Below, one piece after another: positions 33,541 through 41,835 of a stretch of 46,379 nucleotides of DNA. Each line of letters starts with the position of its first letter. The stretch's first letter is position 1. Below the pieces are notes generated by a model that saw only the letters and a program-made list of their open reading frames with translations, did no database searches and was not told where the DNA came from. Made by a program: the position numbers and the translations under genes. This DNA comes from an uncultured Alphaproteobacteria bacterium (lineage in GTDB: Bacteria; Pseudomonadota; Alphaproteobacteria; Rhodobacterales; Rhodobacteraceae): NCBI GenBank assembly GCA_902560505.1, contig CACELY010000006.1, positions 1-46,379 of the forward strand, given 5' to 3'.

Positions 33541-34096
33541 TTTCAGTTCCACGCCTAGTACATACTTCGAACCATTCAATCATATAATCTTTGTGAGAAC
33601 GTAGAACCGATACAAGTATTTCATCTAGCGATTTAAATAAAATATTAATTTGTATTTCACCCAATCTTGTTCTTAGAAAATTACTTTTTAATATTTTTGA
33701 TTTTTCTAAGTCTAAAGGGACCCCTTTTCGCAATATATCTAATGCTCTATTACCTTTTATTAAAAACCAAACTCTTAAATCCGTTGTGTTTTCAGCAACT
33801 CCTGTTGTTAAGTTCATTTGCTTTTGAAATTCTTTAAGCAATGTATCGTTTTCATTTTTTTGATTTAATAAGAGATACTCATCATTTGAAACCCAGCAAA
33901 GCGTTAAGCCATTTCTCTCTGTTGCATTTTGAATTGATGGAAGCTTTTCTTCAATATTTTTTTTTATGACATTAATGCTTTTTTTATCCCTATGATCGAC
34001 CCGTATATTAAAGGACTTTATTGATCCAATTAAATAAACGTCTACAAATGTATCGCCCTTTATTTTATCCATCTTGTTTGGTGCCCTCTGAGTCAT
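33524..34096 (-). CDS. soxG: Sarcosine oxidase gamma subunit
   Basis: SoxG is the smallest-fold GcvT-like subunit of heterotetrameric sarcosine oxidase. The 190 residues match it mainly by position and by late motifs: LCWVSNDEYLLL, TTDLRVWFLIKGNRALDILRKGVPLDL, SNFLRTRLGEIQINIL and the C-terminal SHKDYMIEWFEVC. Sequence conservation in this subunit is low. The start at 34096 overlaps soxA by 32 bases; an ATG at 34072 (MDKIKGDT) would reduce this to 8. The 3' end overlaps the convergent M48 gene. Together with soxB, soxD and soxA it completes the operon. Confidence 0.86.
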   Translation of the reverse strand: MTQRAPNKMDKIKGDTFVDVYLIGSIKSFNIRVDHRDKKSINVIKKNIEEKLPSIQNATERNGLTLCWVSNDEYLLLNQKNENDTLLKEFQKQMNLTTGVAENTTDLRVWFLIKGNRALDILRKGVPLDLEKSKILKSNFLRTRLGEIQINILFKSLDEILVSVLRSHKDYMIEWFEVCTRRGTEINFDL

Positions 34097-37052
34097 AAAA
34101 ATTAGGATCTACAATCTTTGCAAATATAGACTCTTTGGACGAAATCTCAAACTCTAAGGTTGACCCTTTTCTAGACTTACCATTCTCTATTAATCCAAGC
34201 GCTATTGATCTTTTCAAGGTGGGCGAGAAATAAGTAGAGGTCACGTGTCCAATAGCTTTACCATCTTCTACGGCATGACATCCATCCGGAAGAACTTTGT
34301 TTGTATCAAGGGTCAGTATGCCAACGAGCTGCTTTCTAATACTAGAATTTAAATGTGGCAGACTAAATGCTTTTTTTCCTATAAAGTCTTTTTTCTTTTT
34401 AGAAACAATCCACTCCATTCCCAAGTCGTGTGGAGTAACGGTACCATCTGTTTCATCTCCGACAACTATGAATCCTTTCTCAGCCCTTAGAATATGCAGT
34501 GCCTCAGTTCCGTACGGTTGTATTTTGTGTTTCTTTCCCGCCTTAATAAGCTTATTCCATAACTCTTCAGCTTGATTGGAATTAACCGCTAATTCGTAAG
34601 ATAGTTCACCTGAGAAGGATATTCTGTAAATCCTTACCCATATATCATCGATATTAGTTTCTATGAAGTTCATAAAAGGAAGTTTTTCTGCGGATAAATC
34701 AATCGACTTGAAGGTTTGTAAAAGCTCCCTAGATTTTGGTCCTGCAACTGCTATTTGTGAATATTGTTCGGTTAAATTGACAATAAATACCTTTAAGTTA
34801 TGCCATTCTGTCTGAAGCCATTCCTCTAACCAGGCATACACTCTATCTGCACCCCCAGATGTTGTATGACATAAAAATGATTGATCATTGAGACGTGCTA
34901 CAACACCATCATCAAAAACAAAACCTGCCTCATTACACATTAGACCATATCGACATTTTCCAGCTTTTAAAGTCGACATCATATTGGTGTAAATTAAATC
35001 TAAGAATTGACCAGCATCAGGTCCTTTGACCAAAATTTTACCAAGTGTTGATGAGTCAAGAAGACCAACATTTTTTCTAACGCTTAAAACTTCGCGACTT
35101 AATGTTTCCTCCAAACCTTCATTACCTTTGGGATATGCGTATGCTCTTCTCCAATCTGCTACGGGTTCCCATATTGCATTATTTAACAAATTCCATTTAT
35201 CGATAGGAGTTTTTCTAACAGGCTTAAATAGCTTTTTTGCATACTGGCCGGCAATTAATCCAAGTGGAATTGGTTTATATGGCGGTCTAAAAGTTGTATG
35301 CCCAATTTTATCAACAGGTTTTCCTAAGTTTTGTGATAATACGTGAATGCCATTAATGTTTGATGTCTTACCTTGATCAGTTGCCATTCCTAAGGTGGTG
35401 TATCTTTTTGCATGTTCTACATTCTCAAACCCTTCTTGAACAGCAAGTTGCAAATCACTAACCTTCACATCATTTTGAAAATCAATATACATCCTTTTTT
35501 GTTTATCTTTTGACGCCCCATAAGGTAATGCGAAAACTGGTTTTGTCTTTTTTTCTGGCTCGTTAGAAAATACGTTTGTCTCAATGTATCGTTTTGACTT
35601 GATCTTAAGGCGCGAGGCCAATTGATTGATTTTGCGTGGGACTTGTTCTTGGATATCATAATTACTAAAGACGCCTGCACAAGCACCAAGAGCTAGCATA
35701 TTGGTTTCACCTTCCCTACCTGTTGGCGTGTTTTCAGGATCAGGTTTATAAAACCCACATTCATCATCCCATAGAAGTTTTCCTCCACAATGCGACCAAA
35801 GATTTACATTTGGCGTCCATCCACCAGACACCGCTATTGCGTTACAGGGGATCAATTCTTCAATTGTACCTTCACCATTTACAGAACAAATACCAATGGC
35901 GGACGCTTTTCTTTTACCCTCTACCTTACCTATGCATTTCCCAAATAGTATTCTAATACCTAAAGCCTCAGCCTCTTTGATGATTGGGTTCTCGGATGAA
36001 TCTCTTACGTCTAGCACCACCGGTATATCAATGCCTCTGTGTTTGAGTTCAATCACAGTTTTATAGGCATAGTCATTATTGGTTGTAAGTACTAACCGGT
36101 CACCTAATAAAACACCATATTTTTGCAAGTAATCGCGAACTGAAGTAGCCAACATTATCCCAGGCAAATCGTTATCTGGAAATACTATTGGTCTTTCAAT
36201 AGCTCCAGTGCAGAGAATCATTGTTTTCGCTCGAATTTTCCATAATGCTTTTTTTGTAGCTGTATTGCTACATTGATTTTCTTCATAAGCCAATACAAAA
36301 CCATGGTCGAAAATACCAGTAACAGTGGTATTTAATTTAATAGAAACATCGTTGGACTTTCTCAAAATTCCTATACTCTTTTCATGAAACTTCTTGTATC
36401 CGTCTTTCTCCCCTACTTTAGAATCCTCTAGGTACCTCCCACCAATCACACAATCTTTCTCACAAAGCATTATTGAAAGGCCTCTGTCTCTAAGCGCTTT
36501 AGCAGCCGTTATGCCTGCTAAGCCACCTCCGATTATTAGTACATCTGTATGGTGATAAATATGTTCATAATGCTCTTCATCATACTCTCTTGGTGCCTTT
36601 CCTAACCCGGATGCTCTTCTAATCATTGGCTCGAAAAGAAACTTCCATGCTGCTCTTGGCCACATAAAAGTTTTATAATAAAAGCCTGCAGCAAAGAACC
36701 TAGAGAATACATTATTAATTGAAAGAAAATCAAATCTTAACGATGGCCAGTGATTTTGCGAAGCTACATTCATATTTTGTTTTAGTTTTACCTCCGTGGC
36801 TCTGATATTAGGTTCGAAAAAAGGCCCTTCTCCTATGCCCATAAGGGCATTTGGTTCTTCTTCACCTGCCGTCAAAATACCTCTTGGCCGGTGGTACTTA
36901 AAGGATCTTGCCACAAGCATTTCATTATTGGCTAGCAGAGCAGATGCAACAGTATCACCATGAAAACCCTTGAGATTTTTCCCATTAAATCTGAAATCAA
37001 CTGTTTTTTCTCTGTTTATCCGAGAACCCTCCTGTGGCAGTCTAGAACTCAT
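34065..37052 (-). CDS. soxA: Sarcosine oxidase alpha subunit
   Basis: SoxA is the large subunit of the heterotetramer that demethylates sarcosine to glycine, H2O2 and 5,10-methylene-tetrahydrofolate. The order is a ferredoxin-like N-terminal domain (FRFNGKNLKGFHGDTVASALLA, SFKYHRPRGI), an NAD-binding FAD/NAD fold with VLIIGGGLAGITAAKALRDRG at about 175, and a C-terminal GcvT-like folate domain (GLLDSSTLGKILVKGPDAG, LHILRAEKGFIVVGDETDG). The track starts at GTG 37061; the ATG at 37052 overlaps the soxD stop as ATGA and is preferred, giving 995 residues. Its operon partners lie directly up- and downstream. Confidence 0.96.
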   Translation of the reverse strand: MSSRLPQEGSRINREKTVDFRFNGKNLKGFHGDTVASALLANNEMLVARSFKYHRPRGILTAGEEEPNALMGIGEGPFFEPNIRATEVKLKQNMNVASQNHWPSLRFDFLSINNVFSRFFAAGFYYKTFMWPRAAWKFLFEPMIRRASGLGKAPREYDEEHYEHIYHHTDVLIIGGGLAGITAAKALRDRGLSIMLCEKDCVIGGRYLEDSKVGEKDGYKKFHEKSIGILRKSNDVSIKLNTTVTGIFDHGFVLAYEENQCSNTATKKALWKIRAKTMILCTGAIERPIVFPDNDLPGIMLATSVRDYLQKYGVLLGDRLVLTTNNDYAYKTVIELKHRGIDIPVVLDVRDSSENPIIKEAEALGIRILFGKCIGKVEGKRKASAIGICSVNGEGTIEELIPCNAIAVSGGWTPNVNLWSHCGGKLLWDDECGFYKPDPENTPTGREGETNMLALGACAGVFSNYDIQEQVPRKINQLASRLKIKSKRYIETNVFSNEPEKKTKPVFALPYGASKDKQKRMYIDFQNDVKVSDLQLAVQEGFENVEHAKRYTTLGMATDQGKTSNINGIHVLSQNLGKPVDKIGHTTFRPPYKPIPLGLIAGQYAKKLFKPVRKTPIDKWNLLNNAIWEPVADWRRAYAYPKGNEGLEETLSREVLSVRKNVGLLDSSTLGKILVKGPDAGQFLDLIYTNMMSTLKAGKCRYGLMCNEAGFVFDDGVVARLNDQSFLCHTTSGGADRVYAWLEEWLQTEWHNLKVFIVNLTEQYSQIAVAGPKSRELLQTFKSIDLSAEKLPFMNFIETNIDDIWVRIYRISFSGELSYELAVNSNQAEELWNKLIKAGKKHKIQPYGTEALHILRAEKGFIVVGDETDGTVTPHDLGMEWIVSKKKKDFIGKKAFSLPHLNSSIRKQLVGILTLDTNKVLPDGCHAVEDGKAIGHVTSTYFSPTLKRSIALGLIENGKSRKGSTLEFEISSKESIFAKIVDPNFYDSEGTKQDG

Positions 37053-37375
37053 TTTACCCACCCCTTGAAATCAACTCTTGAACGCCGAATGGTTGCTAAA
37101 ATAGATTTGGGTGGTTGCACCTCTTTGGCTGAATACGAGCCAAATACTTGATTGGTAAGGGTACATCTAGCTGTATGGAACCATTTTCCGCAACCATAAA
37201 CATGTCTCCACCGCTCAAAAATAATACCTTTATCATTTTTTCTTTCGTATAGATATTCATAGAAATCTTTATCGCTTGAAGCGTGATCTCTTCTTATTAA
37301 GTGGGCTTGACCGCCACAACTCAACTCTGTTTCATCACAATCTCTTTGGCAAATAGGGCAAAATATATTTAACAT
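37049..37375 (-). CDS. soxD: Sarcosine oxidase delta subunit
   Basis: SoxD is the small zinc subunit that stabilises the heterotetramer. The 108 residues begin MLNIFCPICQRDCDETELSC, containing the Cys-x-x-Cys zinc pair, and later WRHVYGCGKWFHTARCT, which provides the His-x3-Cys ligands known from the structure of the family. Further cysteines (13, 20) are additional to the usual set. Length is near the upper end of the family (90-110). It lies 9 bases after soxB and overlaps the soxA start by ATGA. Confidence 0.95.
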   Translation of the reverse strand: MLNIFCPICQRDCDETELSCGGQAHLIRRDHASSDKDFYEYLYERKNDKGIIFERWRHVYGCGKWFHTARCTLTNQVFGSYSAKEVQPPKSILATIRRSRVDFKGWVK

Positions 37376-37384
37376 TACTATCCT

Positions 37385-38632
37385 TTAATGAGCTACTGCT
37401 GCCGCAGCGCTCTCATCTATTAGTCTTCCTTCTGAAAACCTATTTATTGAAAAAGGAGAGGCCAACTTTCCCGGTTGCTCATTATAAATCATTTCTGCCG
37501 TAGCCCAACCTGAACCTGGGATAGCTTTAAACCCCCCAGTTCCCCATCCACAATTTATATACAAACCATCAACAGGAGTTTTAGAAATTATCGGAGATCT
37601 ATCGCCTGTCATATCTACTATTCCCCCCCATTGTCGCAGTTGTCGTAAACGGCTTATTACCGGGAAAGTCTCGACCAAAGCACGCACTGTTTCTTCAATA
37701 TGGAGAAAGCTCCCTCGTTGACTATAGTTATTATATCCATCGGCTCCACCGCCTATAACGAGCTCGCCTTTGTCAGACTGACTTAAATATCCATGTACCG
37801 TATTAGCCATGACAACACAATCTATTATTGGCTTTATTGGCTCCGACACCAATGCTTGGAGAGCCACTGACTCAATCGGCAATCTGAAGCCTGCTAAATC
37901 AGCCAGAACACTGGAATGACCTGCCGCGACAAAACAAACTTTTTTTGCTTTTATGTTTCCTTTGGTAGTTTCCACTCCCACGATTTTCTCTCTTTTCTTT
38001 TTTACTCCAATAACCTCACACTGCTCTATAATGTCGATGCCAAAGTCGGAGCACTTTCTAGCATATCCCCAAGCCACAGCGTCATGGCGTGCTGTTCCGC
38101 CCCTGGGCTGCCAGAGCGCTCCTAGCACCGGGAACCTTGGCCCATTGATATTTATTATTGGCACTAATTCTTTTACCTCCTCCGGAGCAATCATTTTGGT
38201 ATCTACCCCGTTAATTCTATTTGCATGCGATGTTCTCTTCATCGCTCTCAATTCATGCTCTGTCTGGCACAACATTAGAACGCCTCTAGGGCTAAACATA
38301 ATATTATAATTGAGATCTTGTGAAAGCGTCTCATAAAGAGATCGAGACTTTTCATAAATGCCTATGGAGCTCTCTTGCAAATAGTTGGAACGGATTATAG
38401 TAGTATTACGCCCCGTATTTCCACCACCAATCCAACCTTTTTCTATCACAGCAATATCCGTTACATTAAAATTCTTAGCCAAATAATAAGCCGTTGCGAG
38501 CCCATGGCCTCCACCACCCACGATTATTATCTGATATTCCTTCTTGGGCTGTCGTTTTTTCCAAGCTTTTTCCCAGCCCAGATTATCTCTAAAGGCTTCT
38601 GTAAAAATGGAAGAAAGAGAGTATCTTTTCAA
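37385..38632 (-). CDS. soxB: Sarcosine oxidase beta subunit
   Basis: SoxB carries the sarcosine-oxidising FAD and the covalent FMN of the heterotetramer. The 415 residues contain the FAD motif QIIIVGGGGHGLATAYYL at about 34-51, GNTGRNTTIIRSNYL, the region GGTARHDAVAWGYAR with His183, near the covalent flavin His of the family, and a C-terminal YINCGWGTGGFKAIPGSG. The start is TTG at 38632, with AGGGGA eight bases upstream, and the N-terminus MKRYSLSSIF resembles family members. It is the first gene of soxBDAG. No glyA, folD or purU gene follows in the window. Confidence 0.96.
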   Translation of the reverse strand: MKRYSLSSIFTEAFRDNLGWEKAWKKRQPKKEYQIIIVGGGGHGLATAYYLAKNFNVTDIAVIEKGWIGGGNTGRNTTIIRSNYLQESSIGIYEKSRSLYETLSQDLNYNIMFSPRGVLMLCQTEHELRAMKRTSHANRINGVDTKMIAPEEVKELVPIININGPRFPVLGALWQPRGGTARHDAVAWGYARKCSDFGIDIIEQCEVIGVKKKREKIVGVETTKGNIKAKKVCFVAAGHSSVLADLAGFRLPIESVALQALVSEPIKPIIDCVVMANTVHGYLSQSDKGELVIGGGADGYNNYSQRGSFLHIEETVRALVETFPVISRLRQLRQWGGIVDMTGDRSPIISKTPVDGLYINCGWGTGGFKAIPGSGWATAEMIYNEQPGKLASPFSINRFSEGRLIDESAAAAVAH

Positions 38633-38730
38633 ATTTTGTTTCCCCTAAATAACCCTTGTTTGGCTAGTACAAAAAATATATACCAAAGACTACGTTTTTC
38701 TCAGAACTACGCCCTGGACAAGAAATAGAT

Positions 38731-39462
38731 ATGTACTTTTCAATTCTACTATTTGTTATAATCCTTACAAGCTTGTTTTTATCCTTTAGATACTTTATTT
38801 CTATATCGCACGTAGCTAATAAAAATCAAAAAAATCTATCTTCTTCGGAAACAATAATTAATAAACGCTACGTATTTTCCATGCTAAGTTTTATTCTTCT
38901 TACTGTTTTGCTTTATTCTGGCTTAGGAAGACCTGATCTCATTCAACCGCAATTACAGCAAAAAAAATTAGAACTTCCGTATATACAAAGCCTTCAGCTT
39001 CAAGAAGATGGAGGTGGGAATGCAGAACTTCTTTCATTATATAAAAAACTTAAGATGACACTGGCAAAAAGACCAGACGACATACCGGGGTATAGCTTAT
39101 TGGTAAAAACCTGCCTAAGTTTGAATAAATATTCAGAAGCACGTATAGCACAAGAAAAAGTACTATCTTTGAAAAGTAAGTCCTCAAATTTAGATGATTA
39201 TATCCTCTTATTGGATACATATTTTATTGCAGCTGGGGGGAGATTCTCAATAGAGGCATCAAAAATTTTAAATAGAATGAAAAATGAATATGCTTTGAAT
39301 GAAAATATTCACTTTTTCACAGCCTTGGAGCACATAGAGCGAAAAGAGTATCAGTCTGCTATAAGTGTTTATAAAAAACTTAAAAATAAAAATACTCTTA
39401 AAAAAGAAAAGTTAATATTATTAAAGGATAAACTAGAAAATTTGGGCCTCCCAATTTATTGA
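38731..39462 (+). CDS. ccmI: Cytochrome c biogenesis protein CcmI, short form
   Basis: CcmI (CycH) helps present apocytochrome c to the heme ligation machinery. The 243 residues begin with one transmembrane helix (YFSILLFVIILTSLFLSF), a short loop, and a second helix (VFSMLSFILLTVLLYSGL) followed by GRPDLIQP, the characteristic CcmI-1 junction. Then comes a TPR-like segment: LAKRPDDIPGYSLLVKTCLSLNKYSEA and further helical repeats to the end. Full alphaproteobacterial CcmI proteins run about 370-420 residues, so the C-terminal periplasmic domain is largely missing; no frameshift is needed because ruvX begins 10 bases later. Other ccm genes are not in the window. Confidence 0.8.
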   Translation: MYFSILLFVIILTSLFLSFRYFISISHVANKNQKNLSSSETIINKRYVFSMLSFILLTVLLYSGLGRPDLIQPQLQQKKLELPYIQSLQLQEDGGGNAELLSLYKKLKMTLAKRPDDIPGYSLLVKTCLSLNKYSEARIAQEKVLSLKSKSSNLDDYILLLDTYFIAAGGRFSIEASKILNRMKNEYALNENIHFFTALEHIERKEYQSAISVYKKLKNKNTLKKEKLILLKDKLENLGLPIY

Positions 39463-39472
39463 AAAAAATAGA

Positions 39473-39940
39473 ATGATTAGGGAAAATTTAAATGAATTTT
39501 TTAATGACACAAAAAGAGTTGGCCCTTTTCTAGGCATTGACTTAGGAGAAAAAAGGGTAGGCCTGTCTATATCAGACAGAACCCAGAGTATAGCGTCAAA
39601 CTATGCTACTCTTCAAAAGAAAAAATTTTCCGTTTTTTCTCTAGACCTAAAGTCAATTATTGATAAGGAAATCGTTTGCGGAATAGTAATTGGGTTGCCT
39701 TTAAATATGGACGGATCAGAAGGGCCAAAATGTCAGTCTGCGCGTGATTTTGCTAAAAACTTATCTAACATTGTCGACCTTCCCATAACATTTTGGGATG
39801 AAAGACTAACAACGGTTGCTGCGGAAAGATCTCTTTTGTCGGCTGATTTATCACGAAAAAAAAGACGGCAAGTGATTGATTCAGTTGCCGCTGTTTTGAT
39901 TTTACAAAATTTACTGGATCGTTTAAAAAACATGGATTAA
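39473..39940 (+). CDS. ruvX: Putative pre-16S rRNA nuclease / Holliday junction resolvase-like YqgF
   Basis: RuvX (YqgF) is an RNase H-fold nuclease that acts on pre-16S rRNA 5' ends in E. coli and was named for resolvase similarity. The 155 residues contain the catalytic acid in GPFLGIDLGEKRVGLSISD, GIVIGLPLNMDGSEGPKCQSARDFA, and FWDERLTTVAAERSLL with a second acid, ending in IDSVAAVLILQNLLD with the third. The ATG at 39473 follows ccmI by 10 bases. Convergent dusA follows after 53 bases, in which I see no clear terminator. Confidence 0.94.
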   Translation: MIRENLNEFFNDTKRVGPFLGIDLGEKRVGLSISDRTQSIASNYATLQKKKFSVFSLDLKSIIDKEIVCGIVIGLPLNMDGSEGPKCQSARDFAKNLSNIVDLPITFWDERLTTVAAERSLLSADLSRKKRRQVIDSVAAVLILQNLLDRLKNMD

Positions 39941-39993
39941 AGAACGCCTTAAAACTAACGTCAGCTAATTGAAGATAAGAATGGCCTTCTCCA

Positions 39994-40968
39994 TTAACAA
40001 TAGATCGGAATCAAGTTAGAAAGCCTCTCTAATTTTTCCGAATCTGTTGTTTCATTGCAGAATAAAACACGTTTGAACTCTTTTGAGTTCGCTCGGCCCT
40101 TAAATGCGCCCTTCAAATGTTTTAAAATTCCTTTTATCGCTGTCCCTTCAGATTTCTCTCGATTACAATACTCAATCATATTCCTAATGACGTCTTTCAT
40201 ACTTCTGACCTTTTCCTTTTGATCGAAAATTTCATTGTCTACATTCAATAATATTGATGGATTTTGATACGCTTCTCTACCAATCATTACACCTGCAACA
40301 CGATTTTTCACACAAGATTTCATCTCTTTTAAATCGGTTAACCCTCCATTTAAAATGATATCAAGTCCTGGAAAATTTTTTTGCATTTCATAAACTAAAG
40401 GATATTGGAGAGGAGGAATTTTTCTATTGTCTTTCGGAGACAGACCTTGAAGTAGCGCTTTCCTAGCGTGTATAATAAACACACTACAACCTGAGTTTGC
40501 CACCTTCGTTATAAATTCAGGTAGTACTACATCAGGATTCTGATCATCTACTCCAATTCTTGACTTTACGGTTACTGGAATTTTTCCTGCAGAGCGTTTC
40601 ATTGCTTCTACACAAGATCTAACTAAATCAATTTTTTTCATGAGTGCTGCTCCGAAGTTTCCAGATTTTACTCTAGATGACGGGCATCCAACATTTAGGT
40701 TAATCTCATCATATCCAAAGTCCACGGCTATCTTAGTGGCTTCGGACAAAAGCTTTGGATCATTTCCTCCTAGTTGTAGAGCGACAGGATGCTCAATAGG
40801 ATCAAACCTCAAAAACCTTTCTCTTTCACCAAAAATAATTGCTCTGTCGACAATCATTTCACTATATAACAAGGCGTGTTGCGACAATTGTCTGTGGAAG
40901 TATCTACAGTGCCTATCAGTGCAATCCATCATAGGTGCAACGCTCAGTAGTCTATTTAAGCTATCCAA
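39994..40968 (-). CDS. dusA: tRNA-dihydrouridine synthase A
   Basis: DusA reduces U20/U20a in the D loop of tRNAs with FMN and NADPH. The protein shows LLSVAPMMDCTDRHCRYFHR, LQLGGNDPKLLSEATKIA, YDEINLNVGCPSSRVKSGNFGAAL with the catalytic Cys of the GCP motif, TVKSRIG, FIIHARKALLQGLSP and ILNGGLTDL, the FMN barrel. The track starts it at ATG 41001, 41 bases inside the preceding gene and without a binding site. TTG at 40968, preceded by AAGAGAAG and giving MDSLNRLLSVAPMMD, matches the family start better and overlaps the upstream stop (TTGGATAG). Length is then 324 residues. Confidence 0.93.
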   Translation of the reverse strand: MDSLNRLLSVAPMMDCTDRHCRYFHRQLSQHALLYSEMIVDRAIIFGERERFLRFDPIEHPVALQLGGNDPKLLSEATKIAVDFGYDEINLNVGCPSSRVKSGNFGAALMKKIDLVRSCVEAMKRSAGKIPVTVKSRIGVDDQNPDVVLPEFITKVANSGCSVFIIHARKALLQGLSPKDNRKIPPLQYPLVYEMQKNFPGLDIILNGGLTDLKEMKSCVKNRVAGVMIGREAYQNPSILLNVDNEIFDQKEKVRSMKDVIRNMIEYCNREKSEGTAIKGILKHLKGAFKGRANSKEFKRVLFCNETTDSEKLERLSNLIPIYC

Positions 40969-41755
40969 CCAACTTCTCTTCACTGCCAGCAAAAGTCTCA
41001 TTGCTTAATGCATCTCGAAAAGCTGAAAATAGCTTCACTGAATTCTCATCTCTCGAAGCCTGCCACTCAGGATGCCATTGCACTGCCAGACAAAATCCCT
41101 TTGACCCAGCAATTGATATAGCTTCTGGTGTGCCATCAGGTGCATAGCCATCTATTGATACCCTCTGTCCTGGTTGGTCGATTCCCTGTCCGTGTAGAGA
41201 GTTGACATTAATCTCTTTTTTACAAAATATCTTCTCGAAGACACTACCAGGCAGAAAAGTTACCTTATGTCTAATTGCAAATTTCTGTTCCAAAGTGCCA
41301 TCAGGTGGCATTCTGTGGTTCATCCTGCCGGGTAAATCACGTATTTCAGGATGTAAAGAGCCTCCAAAGGCTACATTAAACTCTTGAAAGCCTCTACATA
41401 TACCTAAAATAGGTTTTCCAATCCTCTCGCATTCCTTTATGAGAGGAATTACAACTTGATCTCTTCCTACATCAAATTCCCCATGCTCTTTAGTTGCTTT
41501 TTGTCCATAAAATTTTGGATGAACATTTGGACGCCCGCCCGTAAATATGAAGCCATCACATATGTTGATTAATTCTTCAGTGGTTGCGTTTTTGGGCACC
41601 CCTGGCACCACAAGCGAAATTGCATTGCAGATTTCCATAATTGGCTCAATATTCATCAAACCCGTTGTTTGAGCTGGATAGGTGTCATTGATTAAGTGCG
41701 AGTTTCCTATTATACCTACAACTGGCTTCAATATATTCTCCAAAGCATCATTCAA
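40961..41755 (-). CDS. Class I glutamine amidotransferase-like hydrolase (PuuD-like)
   Basis: A gamma-glutamyl-gamma-aminobutyrate hydrolase-like protein of 264 residues. The Peptidase C26 motifs are GFIFTGGRPNVHPKFYG, ILGICRGFQEFNVAFGGSLH with the nucleophile Cys, and LAVQWHPEWQA with the catalytic His and Glu; VNSLHGQGIDQPG also matches. PuuD releases GABA from gamma-glutamyl-GABA in putrescine breakdown, but no puuA, puuB or puuC gene is nearby, so another gamma-glutamyl substrate is possible. Its promoter would lie in the 80-base divergent gap to pepN. DusA follows with overlapping codons. Confidence 0.87.
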   Translation of the reverse strand: MNDALENILKPVVGIIGNSHLINDTYPAQTTGLMNIEPIMEICNAISLVVPGVPKNATTEELINICDGFIFTGGRPNVHPKFYGQKATKEHGEFDVGRDQVVIPLIKECERIGKPILGICRGFQEFNVAFGGSLHPEIRDLPGRMNHRMPPDGTLEQKFAIRHKVTFLPGSVFEKIFCKKEINVNSLHGQGIDQPGQRVSIDGYAPDGTPEAISIAGSKGFCLAVQWHPEWQASRDENSVKLFSAFRDALSNETFAGSEEKLVG

Positions 41756-41835
41756 ATAGCTATATTTTTTAATAATTCCTGTTATCTATTAAAACATATA
41801 GTTGGATAAGTCAAAGTCGACATAAAGGAGGCATT

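Noticed and set aside
39994-41001. DusA catalytic Cys loss, since the loop reads FGAALM rather than FGACLM.
   Set aside because: The catalytic Cys of the family is taken to be that in the GCP motif, which is present as NVGCPS.
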